Shown here piece by piece: positions 60,501-64,000 of a stretch of DNA of 64,000 bases. The notes beneath the pieces were generated by a model that had not been told where the DNA came from, searched no databases, and worked only from the letters and a program-made list of their open reading frames with translations. The stretch lies in the NCBI GenBank assembly GCA_019671135.1, contig JAHRHY010000008.1, positions 682,001 to 746,000 of the forward strand. The letters run 5' to 3'. Origin of the DNA: Linnemannia hyalina (taxonomy: Eukaryota; Mortierellomycota; Mortierellomycetes; Mortierellales; Mortierellaceae). How positions within the stretch are numbered: the stretch's first letter is position 1; the number at the start of each line of letters is the position of its first letter. Made by a program: the position numbers and the translations under genes.

Positions 60501-63500
60501 TGGCAACATCGGCACCAAGATAGTTCAACTTGATCTGGGCAGGGAGAGTAAAGTTTTTGAGCGAGACCGAGGTCGAGACACCAATGACCTGAGGAGAGTT
60601 AAGGTCGACAACAAGAGCACCGATAGCAACACGGTTCAAAAGGTCGCCAGAGCCAGCCAAGAGAGCAGGGATCTGGTTGATGTATGGAGCAACGTTAATA
60701 GGGATGGCAACGCTCTGGAGGATGGTGAAGACGTTGGTCGACGATCCACCAAAGACGGTCCCAGAGATGACAATGTTGGTGGCAGGGGTGGTTTGGTTGT
60801 TGATGACACCGGTGACCAAACTGGTGATGGCGCCGGTCAACTCAGGGCTGGACAACAAAGCAACGTTGACGCGGGCAGTGATGGCCAAGGCACCGTCGGC
60901 AGGCTTGAGGGTGAAGGTAGGGATCGAGATCTGGGCAAGACCGATGGTGTTGACAGCGACGTTAACTCCGACATAGTTTAGCTTGATCTCGGCAGGGATG
61001 GTGATGTTCTTGAGTGAGATGGCGGCGTCGATTCCAATGACCTGGGGAGAGTTGAGATCGACAACAAGCGATCCAATGTCGAGACCAGCCAACAGGTTGC
61101 TACCTCCGGCAACAGCGCCGTTCAACAAGCCACCGATCTGTTGGAGGTAAGGAGCCAGGGGGACGCCGACCTTGATCTGCGATAGGATGTGGAACAAGTG
61201 GTTGGCATCGCCACCAAAGACGGGCTGGGAGATGACCAAGTCAGTAGGAGGAGTGACCAGGCCGGGGTTCAACAACGATCCGATAAGCTTGGCGACCTGT
61301 CCGCTGGCCTCAGGAGTTTGCTTGACATCAACAAGGGCCTGAAAGTTGATCGACAACGAGTTGTTGGCAGAGGTAAGATCCAGCTGAGGGATGGTCAAGC
61401 TAGCCAAGGGAGTGTCATCCAAGCCAATCGAAACTCCGACGTATTTGATGTTGATGTTGGCAGGCAAGGTGATGTTCTTGACCTGGATGCCTCCCTGGAT
61501 ACCAATGACCGAGGGGCTGTTCAAATCGAGGACCAATCCGGACAAGGCCAAGCTATTGAGGTTCAGTCCACCAGCACCAGCAAGCAAATTGTTGACAATA
61601 CCCTTGGCCTGGAGCAACAGAGACGACACGGCAAGAGGGTACTTGATCAACGCAAACGTCTGGATGTTGTCAGAGGCAGACACTCCAAGAAGAGGACGCG
61701 AGATGACCAGATTGGTGACAGGCGAGGCAGTGGTGTTGGCCATGAAGTAGTTGAACAGGTTTGCAATATCGGTCTGGATCTCGGGGGTGTCCTGTAGGGT
61801 GACTGCAGCCTGGATGGCAAGCGTCAACTTGTTGTTGGCGCTGGTGAGGGTGATCGAGGGAACTTCGATGCGGGCCAAGCTGTGGGCATCCAAGGCTAGA
61901 TCGATTCCAAAATAGCCAATGTTAACAGCAGCAGCGAGCGAGATGTTGCTGACAGAAACGGATGCGCCCAAGTTCAAGACGGGGGCCTTGGTCAAGTCGG
62001 CAGAGATGTCGCCAATCTGCAAGGTGCTGAGCAAGTTATTGGTGATCTGGGTAATGTTGATATTGCCGAGTTTGCTGGTGGCAAGGTCGATGTTGGCCTT
62101 GTTTATGATGTCTTTGGAGGGGACTGCGATGTTAATCTGGGATAACAAGTCAAAGTAGTCAGTAGGCGATGCACCAAGACGCAAGTTGTGGACAGTCAAC
62201 AACTCGGGGGTAGCGCCGAGCTGACCACCAAGGAGCTCGCCAAGGAAAGTAGCGATCTTGGTCTGAGCATTGGCAGCGTTATTGAAGTTGAGATCGATAC
62301 CAGCCTGGAGAGAGTTGGCGCCAGGAATGAGAGCCAAGTTGTTGACACCGACAGTGGCAAAGTCGATGTTGTCAAGACCACCGCTAATTCCAATGTAAGG
62401 GACAGAGACAGAGATTGGGATGGGGTTGGAGAAGGTGGCTCTGGCACCGACACGGAGACCAGCGCCGGGGATGGTGGCCAAAGAGAAATCGGCAAGGTTG
62501 AGACCGAGCTGGGCAAGGGTGCTGTTGAGGAAATTGGCAGGGAGTGTTGGGAGGGCTGAAGAGAGGCGTAGCAAAGTTGAGAAACAAAATGATCAATGAG
62601 TGGTCTGAGTGGGAAAAATGCACGCGCTAAAAAATCAAAAAGTGACGCAAGGAGAAAAGACTTACCAACTCCGCCGATCAATCCATCGAGGGGCAGCTGG
62701 ACAGAAATGCCAGAGAGAGCGTTGATCAGGTCGGTGGGGCTGTTACCAATGACAATACCAGAGATACCAATGCTGCTGGTGACAGCCTGCTTGGCAATAA
62801 TGGCGTTGACAAGGGTAGCGACCTTGGTGCTGATAGTGGGACCAGTGCCGACATTGAGAGTAATACCAGCATCCATCTGAACACGGCCACCAGCATAGTT
62901 GAGACCTGTGTTCATTTCCAGTCCTGCCAACTGGGCGCCATCCAACTGAACCTGGATGCCAAAGTAACCAATGTTGGCAACAACAGGGAGTCCCAAGAAA
63001 ACCTCGAGGTTGACGGCAGCAGTGACAAGGTTGTTGGGGAGGACAGCGATACTGGCGCCATGGATAGTCAACTCGGCCAACGTTCCGACCTTGACGCTCA
63101 CGGCGTTCTGGGCAGCAGTGACATTGGTCTGAGCAATGATGGTCTGGAGCAGATTACCGGTGTTGAGTGAGCCGGTGATAACGCTGGAGACAGGAACTGC
63201 AATATTCAGTCCGTTCAAGGTGTTGATAGCATCCGTGGGGGAGACACCGATAGCCAAGTTGCCGACACCAGCGGTAATGTTAATGGGAGAACCAGTCGTG
63301 ATTCCGTTAACGAGCTGTGCGACAGAAGCAGGGATCGAGGGAGCAGGCTCTCTGAAGACAAGCCCAATGCCAACCGACACAGAGACCTGACCCTGACCAG
63401 AACCGACCAGGTTGGTGAGGAAGAGCTGACCGAGCAGGTTGCTGTTGAGGTTGATGTCTAAGGCGAGGTAAGGGATACTCAGGTCTAACAAGAAGGGAAA

Positions 63501-64000
63501 GGGGATCTGGATCTTGGGCTGGATCAAGAGGGTGTGTCCGGGAGCGGTAGAGATGGCAAGACTCTGGATGTACTGCAACAATGAAGGACCGGTGGCGCCA
63601 CCGAGTTTGCTGATGTCAATGGGGAAGGGAAGATAGGGCTTGACAAGTCCCAAGACCAGCTCCTGGATAGCAACAGTATTAACGCCCATCAAAGGAAGAT
63701 CGATAGTGACTCCGCTGAACAAGGTGTTAAGAAGAGTGCCAGTTGCAGAGCTGTTGTCGCCGTTACCGAAGGACAAGTTACCAATGTTGAGGATCTGGTG
63801 CAGCTCACCTATAATACAAATGAGAAGAAAGGTTAGCAAACCATTCAATAACTTGTTGCCACGTGTCTTAAAGTGCATGAAAGGCATTTACAGGTAACAT
63901 ACCAGCGAGGAAGTCATGGACAAAGGCGGAAAGCTGGACGGAAGCCTTGGGATCGTTGTTGAACTTGAGATCGACCAAAGGTTCGGCGGTCATGAGACCA
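57544..64000 (-). CDS. Giant secreted repeat protein, DUF3712-like, paralogue 2, 5' end outside the window
   Basis: Visible exons are 57544-62555, 62666-63808 and 63903 to the window edge, with the same intron positions and phases as paralogue 1; about 2,080 residues are visible and the N-terminal exon is cut. The repeat units are the same kind: LVVDLNSPQVIGI, INLNYVGANIAINAIPLAQV, then VFTFLQGV. It has about two more units than paralogue 1 in the large exon (1,670 against about 1,360 residues). The C-terminal non-repeated part, with the GNNLLALNASLKFNFLQFF stretch and a PWLQDALNGVPDALF end, aligns with paralogue 1. High third-position GC in minus-strand codons is shared by both. Surface or secreted location is inferred from paralogue 1. 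Confidence 0.8.
62745..63014 (-). repeat. 270-bp block identical to 52814-53083
   Basis: Second copy of the identical block, in the corresponding exon of paralogue 2. See the findings for the gene-conversion reading. Confidence 0.85.

Noticed and set aside
48447..62560. Many plus-strand frames opposite the giant repeat genes
   Set aside because: They repeat with the same period as the real gene and have no independent protein signature.

Overview
The window looks like nuclear DNA of a filamentous fungus from an early-diverging lineage. Mortierellomycota is the best guess, and it is an inference. The reasons are dense short introns (about 100-200 nt, mostly GT-AG), compact spacing between housekeeping genes, and Crinkler (CRN) effector genes, which are numerous in Mortierella and Rhizophagus relatives. 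The gene calls rest on reading frames joined across consensus splice sites and on recognised protein motifs. No database was searched.

Layout. (1) Bases 1-9032 are a conserved block: the 3' part of a glycosyltransferase-like gene, coproporphyrinogen III oxidase (HEM13), a short protein with only the Grn1/nucleostemin N-terminal region, the ubiquinone methyltransferase COQ5, and proteasome ATPase RPT1, which has two GC-AG introns. (2) Bases 9033-22190 are gene-poor: a second glycosyltransferase-like gene with a frameshift, a SWIM zinc-finger remnant, a small unknown protein, an intact PHO84-type phosphate transporter, and two decayed copies of one unidentified family. (3) Bases 22195-48340 form an accessory island. 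It holds a decayed Helitron replicase/helicase, a very large unrecognised multi-exon gene (25252-30928), an Argonaute PIWI pseudogene, a five-exon gene whose N-terminal half is an XPG/FEN1-type nuclease and whose C-terminal half is a Fanzor (TnpB-like RuvC plus zinc finger), a decayed CRN of NTPase-REase type, a zinc-binding gene with an HNH-like layout, an intact CRN carrying a REase domain and a protein kinase domain, a field of direct repeats, and a perfect 232-bp inverted repeat. (4) Bases 48516-64000 carry two tandem paralogues for giant repetitive secreted proteins. They share an identical 270-bp block and differ in repeat number.

Most notable is the XPG/FEN1-Fanzor fusion at 34413-38905. 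All introns are phase-compatible, and both nuclease centres keep most of the acidic residues expected. It sits among other nucleases, effectors and a dead Argonaute, so the island reads as a patch of mobile-element and conflict genes. How these genes cooperate is not shown by the sequence. The conserved block simply encodes haem and ubiquinone synthesis and protein turnover.
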